A DNA stretch of 51,165 bases, taken from JAWXBM01 sp034440115. Lineage in GTDB: Bacteria; Pseudomonadota; Gammaproteobacteria; Xanthomonadales; SZUA-36. The stretch spans positions 1 to 51,165 of the forward strand of contig JAWXBM010000106.1 of NCBI GenBank assembly GCA_034440115.1. The letters are read 5' to 3'. Under the pieces are notes generated by a model. The model made no database searches and had not been told where the DNA came from. It saw only the letters and a list, made by a program, of their open reading frames with translations. This document shows, one piece after another, positions 18,243 through 26,179 of this stretch (positions are counted from its first letter, which is position 1; the number at the start of each line of letters is the position of its first letter). Made by a program: the position numbers and the translations under genes.

Positions 18243-19265
18243 TCAGCCGCGGACACGCATCCAGAAACTCGACGTCCTGCGATGTTTTGCCGGATCGTAT
18301 GCGGGGAAGGCTGCGGCGAACTCGTTTTCCATGTCTTTTTGCACATAAAAACCGGGCAATATGACCTCGAGGCGGGGATTATCGGTCAGCAGCGCCTGCA
18401 GCAGATACTGCTCATTCCAGAACAGCTTCTGGCGGCCATGGAAATGCACGCGCGGATATTCGTAAGGGATATAGATGTCATGGATGTGCACGATGACCCC
18501 GGGCTTGAGTCGTGGAATCACCTGCAGATAAAGAAAGTTCACATCGCTGGCCAAGCGGACACAATGCGAGCTGTCGATGAACAGAATGTCGTTTTCAGCC
18601 AGATCAGCCAGTATGTCCGGGTCCAGTTGCTCCACGTGCTGCTTGAGCAAGCGGGCACCGGACTGGGCGCGCAGGGACTCTTCCAGCCAGGGCCACGGAT
18701 AGGGCTCGACGCAATCGAAGCGGAAGCCATTGCCATGGTTCAACCGAAGGGCATGCAGGCTGATCAGCGAAGAAAAACCACCGCCAATCTCGATGACCTT
18801 GCGCGTGGCGTGCGTGCGGATCATCGTATGCAGCAGCGTGGCAGAACTGAAACCGAAGTTGTCGTTGCTGCTGTGGTACTGGCCCAAAGCGCCTGCCTTG
18901 TCAGGCCACTGCGCCTCGCCGGATTTTTCGGACAAGCGTCTGAGAGTGGCGGAAAAAAGGTCACGATCCAGTTGAATGCCCAGCAAGGACTGGGGCTCGG
19001 TGAACACCGAGTCCGGCAGGGTTTCGTAACGGGGGATGGGCTGGTAGTAATGGAGGCGGATCGGCTGGAATCCAAACTTCCGGCATAAGTCGGCGCCAAC
19101 GCCGGTACGGGCAACAAAATAGTAAACCGGTGCCGTAATCAGGATGCCAGCTTTAATAAAAAAACCAGCAAAGGTCAGCAATAACGATTTCAGCAAGATG
19201 TGCTTCCCATTTTTTTGTGCTGCAAGAGCGCACCGGACCAGCAAACCCGGTTGCGGCAGCAACAT
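18243..19265 (-). CDS. Membrane-anchored class I SAM methyltransferase (Methyltransf_24-like)
   Basis: A 340-residue protein. Residues about 24-52 (LLKSLLLTFAGFFIKAGIL followed by ITAPVYYFVA) form a likely membrane helix or hairpin. The methyltransferase core has motif I VIEIGGGFSSLISLHAL, then FDCVEPYPWPWLEE, an acidic ILFIDSSH and VIVHIHDIYIPYEYP. This set matches the Methyltransf_24 / class I group often found with surface glycans. The membrane anchor would place it beside lipid-linked substrates. It starts at the ATG at 19265, 39 bases after the preceding stop. The glycan target is unknown. Confidence 0.83.
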   Translation of the reverse strand: MLLPQPGLLVRCALAAQKNGKHILLKSLLLTFAGFFIKAGILITAPVYYFVARTGVGADLCRKFGFQPIRLHYYQPIPRYETLPDSVFTEPQSLLGIQLDRDLFSATLRRLSEKSGEAQWPDKAGALGQYHSSNDNFGFSSATLLHTMIRTHATRKVIEIGGGFSSLISLHALRLNHGNGFRFDCVEPYPWPWLEESLRAQSGARLLKQHVEQLDPDILADLAENDILFIDSSHCVRLASDVNFLYLQVIPRLKPGVIVHIHDIYIPYEYPRVHFHGRQKLFWNEQYLLQALLTDNPRLEVILPGFYVQKDMENEFAAAFPAYDPAKHRRTSSFWMRVRG

Positions 19266-19304
19266 CGAAAATATTGGCCATAATCAGCGGTTCGAAAATA
19301 TTCT

Positions 19305-20135
19305 TCAAACCCTTTTTTGCGCCACTACAAGCAATGTACCGCCCCACGGCAGCGACCATCGGCGGGCAATCATGGCTTCGTCCATACACATAAACCAGTC
19401 AAAAACCCGATTGGTTAAAGAATTAAAACGAACCTGCTTGCTAAATTCATCAGCCGTAGCCCGTGTTTTACGTTTTCTGTCGAACAAGCGCGAAACCAGC
19501 ATCAGAGGAAAAAGCATGAATACAAATGATGTCGTATATGTAACCTGGAACCCGGCCGATTCGAGTTTGGCCAATAGATCTTTTCGGCTGTACCGTCTCC
19601 TGTGATGGACGAACTCGTCAATACTGCTCCACAGAAACTGATGTTGCGGCACAGTCAGAATGAGATGGCCGCCGGGCTTCAATGCTTGACGGATCCCCTG
19701 CAACACTGCACTGTCATCGTCAATATGCTCGATTACGTCAAATGCGCCAACTGCGTCAAATTCTGATTCAAAGGGAATCCCTGTCGCGTCCAACTGGATA
19801 AATTCAATGTTCGGAGATCGCGTGATTGCCGAGCGAAGCCCCCGTAAATAGATCTCAGAACCGAGCAGTTGGAGTGATCCCTCAGAAGACAGCGAACGCA
19901 GAAAAGCCCCGGTACCACAGCCAATCTCAAAAAAACGCGCTTGCGGAATGTCCGATACGACACGCAAGACTTCGCGGGTCAGTAAACGTGTGCGAGACCA
20001 AACCCAAAAGCTGCCATCTTCAACATCATCAGTGACATCGAAGCCTGAGCTTGGATAACCATCAAAGTCATTCGCAAGTTCCGGGTGGTAGCATTTGATA
20101 CCGTCGCGCACAATGAATTGTGGCGGCCCGCTCAT
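19305..20135 (-). CDS. Class I SAM-dependent methyltransferase with hydrophobic C-terminal segment
   Basis: A 276-residue methyltransferase of the Methyltransf_11/23 type: motif I FFEIGCGTGAFLRSL, LLGSEIYLRGLRSA, AFDVIEHIDDDSAV and LKPGGHLILTVPQHQFLWS. The FVHHRRRYSRKDLLAKLE block and a hydrophobic SFVFMLFPLMLVSRLF near the C-terminus are typical of a group that travels with ArnC/DPM-like GT2 genes, as it does here. Its ATG overlaps the GT2 stop by four bases (ATGA), so the two are probably co-translated. Bases here are more AT-rich than in the 42-48 kb part of the locus, compatible with separate acquisition. Confidence 0.87.
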   Translation of the reverse strand: MSGPPQFIVRDGIKCYHPELANDFDGYPSSGFDVTDDVEDGSFWVWSRTRLLTREVLRVVSDIPQARFFEIGCGTGAFLRSLSSEGSLQLLGSEIYLRGLRSAITRSPNIEFIQLDATGIPFESEFDAVGAFDVIEHIDDDSAVLQGIRQALKPGGHLILTVPQHQFLWSSIDEFVHHRRRYSRKDLLAKLESAGFQVTYTTSFVFMLFPLMLVSRLFDRKRKTRATADEFSKQVRFNSLTNRVFDWFMCMDEAMIARRWSLPWGGTLLVVAQKRV

Positions 20136-21052
20136 AGAAACTTGTCTCTGACAACATAATTAGGTTTTTTTCGGACTTCTTCATAAATCCGCCAGATATA
20201 TTCGCCTATCACGCCCAGCATCACCATGATTAGCCCCCCTATCAACATGATAGCGATCATGATGGGTGCCCATCCTTCGAATGGAGTTTCACCCCGCAGC
20301 CAGCTGATAACGACGGTCACGCTATACAACACACCCACGGTGGACGTTATTAGTCCGAAAAGCGAAATAAAACGGATTGGCAGGTAGGAGGCGTCCAGTA
20401 CCGCATCCAAAAAATTTTTTAATTTCTTTCCGAAATTATATTGGGATTTTCCTATGGTTCTTTTCAAGCGAACATATGGAATGAAGCTGGTTCGATATCC
20501 AGTCCACAGCAGGTCACCCTGAAAGAATCGATGTCGCACGTCAATCGCATTGAATGCGTCCATCACTTTCCTGTCCATCAAAACAAAATCGAACCCACCC
20601 GGAGGTATCTGCGGCATTGACAGGCGAAGCATTTTGTAAGCCAGGCGCGAAAACATTTTCGAGAATAACGAATCTGCGCGATCGATCCGGTGGCAAATAA
20701 CAATCTCGGAGCTTTCTTCCCATTTTTCAACCATTTGCGGGATCAGCTCAACAGGATCTTGCAGGTCAGCCGAAATATTGATGATCGCGTTGCCGGTGGC
20801 ATCCTTAAATCCGGCCAGCATCGCCGCCATCTGGCCGAAGTTTCGAGTAAAGGTGATTGCCTTTACCCGAGGGTCTTGTTTCCTCAGATTTAATATCTCC
20901 TGCAAAGACCCGTCTTTCGAGCCGTCATCCACGAAAACGATTTCATAATCGTGATGCGTAAGTTTCGTGGAAAAAACGGACTGTATCTTTTCATGTGTTT
21001 TGGAAAGCGCCCCCTCGTTGTGATAGACAGCCACAACAAAAGAAATCTTCAT
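20132..21052 (-). CDS. GtrB/ArnC/DPM-like GT2 with two C-terminal membrane helices
   Basis: A 306-residue polyprenyl-phosphate glycosyltransferase. The GT-A core has ISFVVAVYHNEGAL, IVFVDDGSKDGSLQ and INISADLQDPVELIP, the DLQDP form of the metal-binding motif used by GtrB and DPM synthases. QYNFGKKLKNFLDA precedes two membrane helices near 235-255 and 270-290, separated by RGETPFEGWAP. Such enzymes load a sugar on undecaprenyl phosphate for use on the periplasmic side. A GtrA-family protein (28189-28647) and a GT-C-like membrane protein (26180-28186) nearby could complete a Gtr-type side-branch pathway. ATGA overlaps link it to both neighbours. Confidence 0.9.
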   Translation of the reverse strand: MKISFVVAVYHNEGALSKTHEKIQSVFSTKLTHHDYEIVFVDDGSKDGSLQEILNLRKQDPRVKAITFTRNFGQMAAMLAGFKDATGNAIINISADLQDPVELIPQMVEKWEESSEIVICHRIDRADSLFSKMFSRLAYKMLRLSMPQIPPGGFDFVLMDRKVMDAFNAIDVRHRFFQGDLLWTGYRTSFIPYVRLKRTIGKSQYNFGKKLKNFLDAVLDASYLPIRFISLFGLITSTVGVLYSVTVVISWLRGETPFEGWAPIMIAIMLIGGLIMVMLGVIGEYIWRIYEEVRKKPNYVVRDKFL

Positions 21053-21798
21053 TTTTCTTCTCCCCGTTCACACATCAGGAAAATGCTGGAGCACAGGTCA
21101 GGGTACTGTTGCCCGAGTTTGTAGCAGCCCTCCAGATACTCTTTGGTGATGATGTCTGTTTGCAAAAGACGATCCCATTGGAAATTGGCCAGGGCCTTAA
21201 AAAATATACCTGATCGGTGGACCACCCTGAGGCCGGCGGCCACGGCGTCGCGTTCCAGGGTATCAAGGGAATAGGTGCATCGGTGACCGTGCTCCGCCTC
21301 AGCGGGCGTGATCGCCGAGTTATGGGAGATCAGCCCCATCTTGCCCGCGATCTGCCGCGACGGCGCATTCGCGTTCGGGCAGACCAGGAAAAGCCGGCCG
21401 TTGTCAGACAGCCATTCGTCGTTGATCCTTTTTAAGACTAGCACCGGATCATCCAGGTGTTCCAGCACGTGGGTCAATACGATGTTTTCATAGTGTTCAA
21501 GAAGGACGGCTTCCTCGAAAGTCGAATTGACGAACTTGACCTTGTTGCCCAGTTTTTGCCGGGCATCCCCGACCGCGACGCTTGAAGCCTCAACGCAGGT
21601 AATATTGTCAAAATAAGGCAGAAACCTTCTGGTGAAGTCCCCCTTGAAACTGCCCAGCTCAAGCAGGCTTCCCTTGTTAAAAAAGGGTTTGAACGACTCG
21701 ATCATGAAGGGGTGCATCACATCGAGGTCGAAGCCGTAGGCGTACTTGCAGTCGGCAGTGTCATTGATCTCGACGTTATAGTCACGCTCAGTGGTCAT
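21049..21798 (-). CDS. Class I SAM-dependent methyltransferase
   Basis: A 249-residue methyltransferase. Motif I is LLELGSFKGDFTRRFL, with GSFKG replacing the usual GxGxG, followed by ITCVEASSVAVGDAR, ENIVLTHVLEHLDDPVLVL and GRLFLVCPNANAPSRQ. The HLDDP block and CxNAxAxSRQ are common in methyltransferases of sugar-modification clusters. It overlaps the GNAT gene stop upstream and the GT2 start downstream by four bases each, which places it in a tightly coupled set with them. No membrane segment is seen. The substrate is unknown. Confidence 0.87.
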   Translation of the reverse strand: MTTERDYNVEINDTADCKYAYGFDLDVMHPFMIESFKPFFNKGSLLELGSFKGDFTRRFLPYFDNITCVEASSVAVGDARQKLGNKVKFVNSTFEEAVLLEHYENIVLTHVLEHLDDPVLVLKRINDEWLSDNGRLFLVCPNANAPSRQIAGKMGLISHNSAITPAEAEHGHRCTYSLDTLERDAVAAGLRVVHRSGIFFKALANFQWDRLLQTDIITKEYLEGCYKLGQQYPDLCSSIFLMCERGEEK

Positions 21799-22259
21799 GC
21801 CCCCCCCTGCTTATCCAGATGCAGATCCATGTCGATGAACGGCTGATTTGTCTCGACTGCAGAAAAGCCGTGCTTTTCATATAGCCTGATGGCAGGCAGA
21901 TTTTTTTGCCCTACCTGCAGACTGATCCGTTGCATTCCGGAGTTCCGAGCGTGTTCGACGAATCGGCTGATCAATTGTGCCGCAATACCCTTGCCGGTCC
22001 AGTCCTTTAGAACGCTGACACTCGTGATGTAAGCCACCTGTTTTCCCCGGTCGTTGCAGTATCCCGCTACCAATCCGATCAGCACCCCTTGGGACCATGC
22101 CTCAAATCGTAGGGCATTGCTTGCAATCTTAAATGCATAGTCGTCTATTTCGATCCTCGAACACAATGAAGGGATGAAATCGGAATCACAGGCACGCAGA
22201 TGAGCACCTATTTCGGCATCAGTTGCCCCGTTTAGCCGGTATACAACCGCAGAACTCAT
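21795..22259 (-). CDS. GNAT-family N-acetyltransferase
   Basis: A 154-residue acetyltransferase. The start is the ATG at 22259, which overlaps the beta-propeller gene stop by four bases; the longer frame to 22337 runs into that gene and is not used. The acetyl-CoA binding region is VSVLKDWTGKGIAAQLISRF (GKGIA in the Q/RxxGxG/A position), and the C-terminal RISLQVGQKNLPAIRLYEKHG-type block (NLPAIRLYEKHGF) is the RimI-like end of the fold. In this context it probably N-acetylates an aminosugar nucleotide made by the DegT aminotransferase at 24937-26100. That pairing is inferred from proximity. Confidence 0.87.
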   Translation of the reverse strand: MSSAVVYRLNGATDAEIGAHLRACDSDFIPSLCSRIEIDDYAFKIASNALRFEAWSQGVLIGLVAGYCNDRGKQVAYITSVSVLKDWTGKGIAAQLISRFVEHARNSGMQRISLQVGQKNLPAIRLYEKHGFSAVETNQPFIDMDLHLDKQGGA

Positions 22260-23224
22260 TTCTCCAGCACCGCCAGCCCGAAGCCGTGGCGACCGAACTC
22301 GTTGCCGTTGTAGAGCAAATATACCTTGCCGTCGCATTCAAAAGCATGCGGATAGCACAGCATGTCCGAATCCCAGTACCCCGGTGTGACGTCAAGGAGA
22401 GGATTCTCGTCTTGGCGTGTCCAGTTCATCAGGTCATCGGAATATGCGTGGCCAATCCGATAACCGCGATCCTTGTTTTTCCGAAAATCGAAAGATTGAC
22501 GATAACAAAAGAACATGTGATATCGGCCTTCGATCTCAATTACTGTTGGCAGAGCCTGACTTTCGTCTTTACCCAAACGGTCTGCCACAATCTGGCGAGC
22601 CTCTTCCTTAACCCAGTTGATGCCGTCTTTGGAGATCGCATGCCCGATTTTGTAGATTCGGTCTGGTGCGGCTTCGAGTGAAAACTTTTTCCAGCCGGTG
22701 CCAAATATATACCACATGTGGAATACATTCCCGATGACTTTCACGAAGCCGTCGCCGACTAGACTGGGTTCGTGCAGCGAAGCTGCCAGCACAGGTCCGT
22801 CCCCTACGCGCTGAAAGGTAAGTCCGTTGTCACGGCTGATTGCCAGGCCGATTGCGGTATCGACGGAAACAGAGACCCGGCGATTCCAGCCGCAGGTGTA
22901 TCCGTAAACTGCACCGCCATGGCGCAGGACGCTCATTGGGAAAATTCCATGCTCGTCGAAGCAACCCAGTCTGCCGAGGGGAATGACTGGCTTGTCGGAT
23001 ACCCGAATCACGTCACGGAGGTTCTTTTGCATGTCAACAAAAGCGATGTGGCTAAGATACTTTCCATTGCCCGGATCTATCGCGCGTGTTGAAAAATAAA
23101 TACGGACGAAGTCGTCAAACACCAAGGCTTGGGGGGACTGTGCGAACTGGGTGCAGCTATTCGGGAGTTTGTGCTGCTCCGGATCGAATATCCGGCCGAG
23201 CTTTTTCCAGATCATTGTGCGCAT
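22256..23224 (-). CDS. GH43/GH130-like five-bladed beta-propeller protein, copy 1
   Basis: A 322-residue protein whose repeated blade signatures are visible: SPQALVFDDFVRIYFSTR, FDEHGIFPMSVLRHGG, YGYTCGWNRR, TAIGLAISRDNGLTFQRVG, HMWYIFGTGW, YKIGHAISKDGINW, YHMFFCYRQ and RIGHAYSDDLMNWTR. The recurrent (A/S)xSxDGxxW-type turns are typical of GH43, GH32 and GH130 beta-propellers. There is no signal peptide, so the protein is expected in the cytoplasm beside nucleotide-sugar enzymes. That is odd for a glycosidase; a transferase, phosphorylase or sugar-processing role is possible. It lies 3 bases after its close paralogue at 23228-24190. Confidence 0.78.
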   Translation of the reverse strand: MRTMIWKKLGRIFDPEQHKLPNSCTQFAQSPQALVFDDFVRIYFSTRAIDPGNGKYLSHIAFVDMQKNLRDVIRVSDKPVIPLGRLGCFDEHGIFPMSVLRHGGAVYGYTCGWNRRVSVSVDTAIGLAISRDNGLTFQRVGDGPVLAASLHEPSLVGDGFVKVIGNVFHMWYIFGTGWKKFSLEAAPDRIYKIGHAISKDGINWVKEEARQIVADRLGKDESQALPTVIEIEGRYHMFFCYRQSFDFRKNKDRGYRIGHAYSDDLMNWTRQDENPLLDVTPGYWDSDMLCYPHAFECDGKVYLLYNGNEFGRHGFGLAVLEK

Positions 23225-23227
23225 GTT

Positions 23228-24190
23228 CTATTCCAGCCTTCCATCCAACACGGCGAGGCCAAAACCTTCCCGCCCGACGTGGTTGCCGAGATAGGCCAGC
23301 CAGATACTGCCATCGAGTTCGAAGACGTGTGGATAACTGATCATCTGGGAGTCCCAGCCGTCATCCGATACGTCGATCCCCGCCCGGGCGTCATCGCGCA
23401 CCCAATCGATCAGGTTCGTGCTTGAAGCGTACCCGATGCGATAGCCATATTTTCCACCCCGGTAGTCGCTGCTGTAGCGATAGCAAAAGAACATGTGGTA
23501 CTTGCCATTGCTGAAAAAAACATCCGGGCTTGCCTGGGCTTCGTCTTCCTCTACTTTGCTTACAATCAGATCCTTATGGAGCTTGTTCCAGCAGATACCA
23601 TCCTGCGATGACGCCATGCGGATTTTGTAAACGGGTTCCGCTTTGTCGCTGACCATTTTCCATTTTCGCCCGGCGATATACCATAGATACCAGACATCAT
23701 TAAAACGCCTGATCTTCGGGCCGCTCAAGACGAAAGGTTCGTCGGGCGAATACGACAGGATTGGACCATTACCGGATCTGGAGAACGTCTTGCCGTCATC
23801 ACGGCTGGTGGCCATCCCTATGGCTACGTTGAAAGGCACGGATTCGCAGCGGGTCCATCCGGCGTAGTAGGCTCGAATTTCATCGCCGTGACGGATGACA
23901 GATACGGGATAGGTGCCAAACTCGTCAAACTCGCCTAATCCGCCCAGGTTAAGAATCGGGCATTCGCTGATTTGCCTGATCTTGAACAGGTCGTTGCGGT
24001 CCAGGTCGACGTAGGCGGAATAGCTGACGTACTGCCCGTTGCGGTCCGCGGCCGGGCGACAGGAGAAATAGACGCGCACAAAATCGTCGAATATCAGGGT
24101 TGCAGGCGCCTGGGCGAACTCTTTCAGCCAAGAACGCCCGCCGATTTCTTGGGGCGTGAAGGCCTTCCCCAGCTTTTTCCACTTGAACAT
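23228..24190 (-). CDS. GH43/GH130-like five-bladed beta-propeller protein, copy 2
   Basis: A 320-residue paralogue of the following gene. The same blade landmarks occur in the same order: APATLIFDDFVRVYFSCRP, FDEFGTYPVSVIRHGDE, RAYYAGWTRCESVPFNVAIG, MATSRDDGKTFSRSG, WYLWYIAGRKWK, ASSQDGICW, YHMFFCYRYSSDYRGG, YRIGYASSTNLIDWVRD and WDSQMISYPHVFELDG. The C-termini also match (GREGFGLAVLDG here, GRHGFGLAVLEK in the other). No signal peptide is present. The tandem pair, 3 bases apart and downstream of a WbqC gene, suggests duplicated enzymes acting on related sugars. The reaction is not known to me. Confidence 0.78.
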   Translation of the reverse strand: MFKWKKLGKAFTPQEIGGRSWLKEFAQAPATLIFDDFVRVYFSCRPAADRNGQYVSYSAYVDLDRNDLFKIRQISECPILNLGGLGEFDEFGTYPVSVIRHGDEIRAYYAGWTRCESVPFNVAIGMATSRDDGKTFSRSGNGPILSYSPDEPFVLSGPKIRRFNDVWYLWYIAGRKWKMVSDKAEPVYKIRMASSQDGICWNKLHKDLIVSKVEEDEAQASPDVFFSNGKYHMFFCYRYSSDYRGGKYGYRIGYASSTNLIDWVRDDARAGIDVSDDGWDSQMISYPHVFELDGSIWLAYLGNHVGREGFGLAVLDGRLE

Positions 24191-24193
24191 GGG

Positions 24194-24892
24194 TCAAATC
24201 AATTCGTAATTGGTCGATACGCACTTCCGGATTGCATCGATTGGATTGAACATCATCACGTCAATGATCGACAGCCAAGGCACGAATGTCTTGTCAAATT
24301 GCGGATACTCGAACGGTTTTTGTTTTATGAATTGCAACGTGATGCCTTTTTCCGCGAAGATTTCCCTTGAATACAGTTCCAGTCCGCCGATAGCGTTCAA
24401 GTAGGTTTTTGCGCCAACAGCTTCGCAAAAAGCAAGCACTTTGTCCTGGTTCCTCAGGCTGTGATCGATGGGCACTTCGGAGGAAATCCTGATCGGTGTT
24501 TCGATGCCCAGATGTCCGGCGACTCTGAGGATCGAGTAATGGAGCATGCGAAACAGGTTGGATTCTCCATTTCTCACGATTTCTTCCACCAGGGGCATGG
24601 TCTGTGAATAATACGGCGCCTTGCGGTACGCCCCCCCGATCTGCGCGAGAAATTTATCCCGGTTGAAGTTCACGGCGACCTCCCTCTCGCGCACATCAAG
24701 ATGATCAGAGTCCTGCTTCAGGGGCAGCGTGAATATGACATCTTTGCCGTTCTGCAGCATGCGGTTGCGGTTGATCCAGCCTTTTTTCGTATACTTGATA
24801 TTGTCGTATACGATGAACAGATCCGCAGCCGCAATCAGCTGAAAATAGCCGATGTAAGGGAAAAAGTAAGGTTGCATCACGGCCAGTTTCAT
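24194..24892 (-). CDS. WbqC-family protein
   Basis: A 232-residue member of the WbqC family, recognised by the opening KLAVMQPYFFPYIGYFQLI and by ADLFIVYDNIKYTKKGWINR, which is strongly conserved. The family occurs widely in O-antigen and aminosugar clusters beside DegT aminotransferases, as here, and is usually of standard size (about 230 residues). Its precise reaction is not settled in my knowledge; some members are thought to act in modification of amino groups on nucleotide sugars. It starts at the ATG at 24892, 44 bases after the aminotransferase stop, and is followed after 3 bases by the propeller genes. Confidence 0.9.
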   Translation of the reverse strand: MKLAVMQPYFFPYIGYFQLIAAADLFIVYDNIKYTKKGWINRNRMLQNGKDVIFTLPLKQDSDHLDVREREVAVNFNRDKFLAQIGGAYRKAPYYSQTMPLVEEIVRNGESNLFRMLHYSILRVAGHLGIETPIRISSEVPIDHSLRNQDKVLAFCEAVGAKTYLNAIGGLELYSREIFAEKGITLQFIKQKPFEYPQFDKTFVPWLSIIDVMMFNPIDAIRKCVSTNYELI

Positions 24893-24936
24893 CTGGCCAT
24901 GCCCGCCAGGTCGAACATGGATCCGGGGCGCCGGGT

Positions 24937-26100
24937 TCAGCGGGTAGCCATGAAGCCGCAGATTTCCTCGACGATCGACATATCGAGATCCGGATAGATC
25001 GGCAGGCAGAGGATCTGCCGTGCGGCGGCGGTCGCCGCAGGCAGGTTCTTGCTGCTGGCGGAAGACAGGCCCCTGTACATCGGGAAGTCGGAAATCAGCG
25101 GGTAAAAATAGCGCCTGGGATGGATGCCCTGCTCCTTGAGCTTCAGGTAAAGATCATCCCGGCTAATCGGGTATGCGGATTCGACCAGGATCGGGAAATA
25201 GGCATAGTTGGCTACCGTGGCGCCGGCGTTGCCGAGGCAGCGGATGCCCCGGATCTCCTTCAGCCGTCCCCGGTAGGCGGCGTCAATCTGTCGGCGGCTT
25301 TCGAGTGCGCGGTCAATGTATTTCAGCTGTAACAAACCCAAGGCCGCGTTGAATTCGCTCATCTTGCCGTTGATGCCGGGCGCCACGACCGTAATTTCTC
25401 CGGCATGTCCGAAATTTTTTAGTTGGTCAATACGCACCTTGGTTTTTTCGTCTGGGCATACGATCGCGCCGCCCTCAAATGTGTTGAATACTTTCGTGGC
25501 GTGAAAGCTCAGGACTGACAGGTCGCCATGCCGGATGATGCTGCCATGCGCGTCCCTGACGCCAAAGGCATGCGCTGCGTCGTAGATTACCTTGAGGTTG
25601 TAGGTATCGGCGATCTTCTGGATGGCCGCTATGTCGCAGGGGTTTCCATAACAATGCACCGGCAGGATCGCGGTGGTCTGGGGAGTGATGGCCTCTTCGA
25701 TTTTCGACGGATCGAGGTTGAGCGTATCTGGGTCGACATCCACAAACACCGGCTTGATGCCGTTCCAGAGCAGGGAATGCGAGGTCGCCACAAACGAATA
25801 CGGCGTGGTGATGACTTCACCCGTAACACGCAGCGCCTGCAGCGCAGTGACCAGGGAGAGGGTGCCGTTGGTGAACAGGCAGATGTGTTCGACTCCGAGA
25901 TATTCGCAGAGCGCCCGCTCCAGCTGCTGGTGAAAGGGGCCGCCGTTGGTCAGTATCTTGTTGCCCCAGATTACCTCTAGGTACGGAATGAACTCCTCAA
26001 GTGGAGGCAGGGCTGGTTGGGTAACGTAGATGTTTTTTGTGCGCATGGCAGCTTTGTTATTGGCCCGGATAGCGGGCAGTCCGCTACCGGGGTGTTTCAT
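24937..26100 (-). CDS. DegT/DnrJ/EryC1/StrS-type PLP sugar aminotransferase
   Basis: A 387-residue aminotransferase from the ATG at 26100, which has a GAGGG about eight bases upstream; an ATG at 26046 (MRTKNIYVTQP) is the alternative. Key residues: the PLP-phosphate TNGTLSLVTAL region, VITTPYSFVATSHS, the cofactor-binding IYDAAHAFG (Asp near 174), and SFHATKVFNTFEGG with the Schiff-base Lys near 203. The C-terminus has the SYP-like YYFPILVES and GIHPRRYFYP segments. It aminates a 4-keto or 3-keto nucleotide sugar, likely giving an aminodeoxyhexose that the GNAT protein at 21795 then acetylates. The donor could be the product of a dehydratase such as the WbpM-like enzyme. Confidence 0.92.
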   Translation of the reverse strand: MKHPGSGLPAIRANNKAAMRTKNIYVTQPALPPLEEFIPYLEVIWGNKILTNGGPFHQQLERALCEYLGVEHICLFTNGTLSLVTALQALRVTGEVITTPYSFVATSHSLLWNGIKPVFVDVDPDTLNLDPSKIEEAITPQTTAILPVHCYGNPCDIAAIQKIADTYNLKVIYDAAHAFGVRDAHGSIIRHGDLSVLSFHATKVFNTFEGGAIVCPDEKTKVRIDQLKNFGHAGEITVVAPGINGKMSEFNAALGLLQLKYIDRALESRRQIDAAYRGRLKEIRGIRCLGNAGATVANYAYFPILVESAYPISRDDLYLKLKEQGIHPRRYFYPLISDFPMYRGLSSASSKNLPAATAAARQILCLPIYPDLDMSIVEEICGFMATR

Positions 26101-26179
26101 TGCGGGCGCCCTCACCAGAATGACCTGTAAGCCGGGCAATCAATATTATCAGGCCCTGTGTCCGACCACACCCGCCGTC

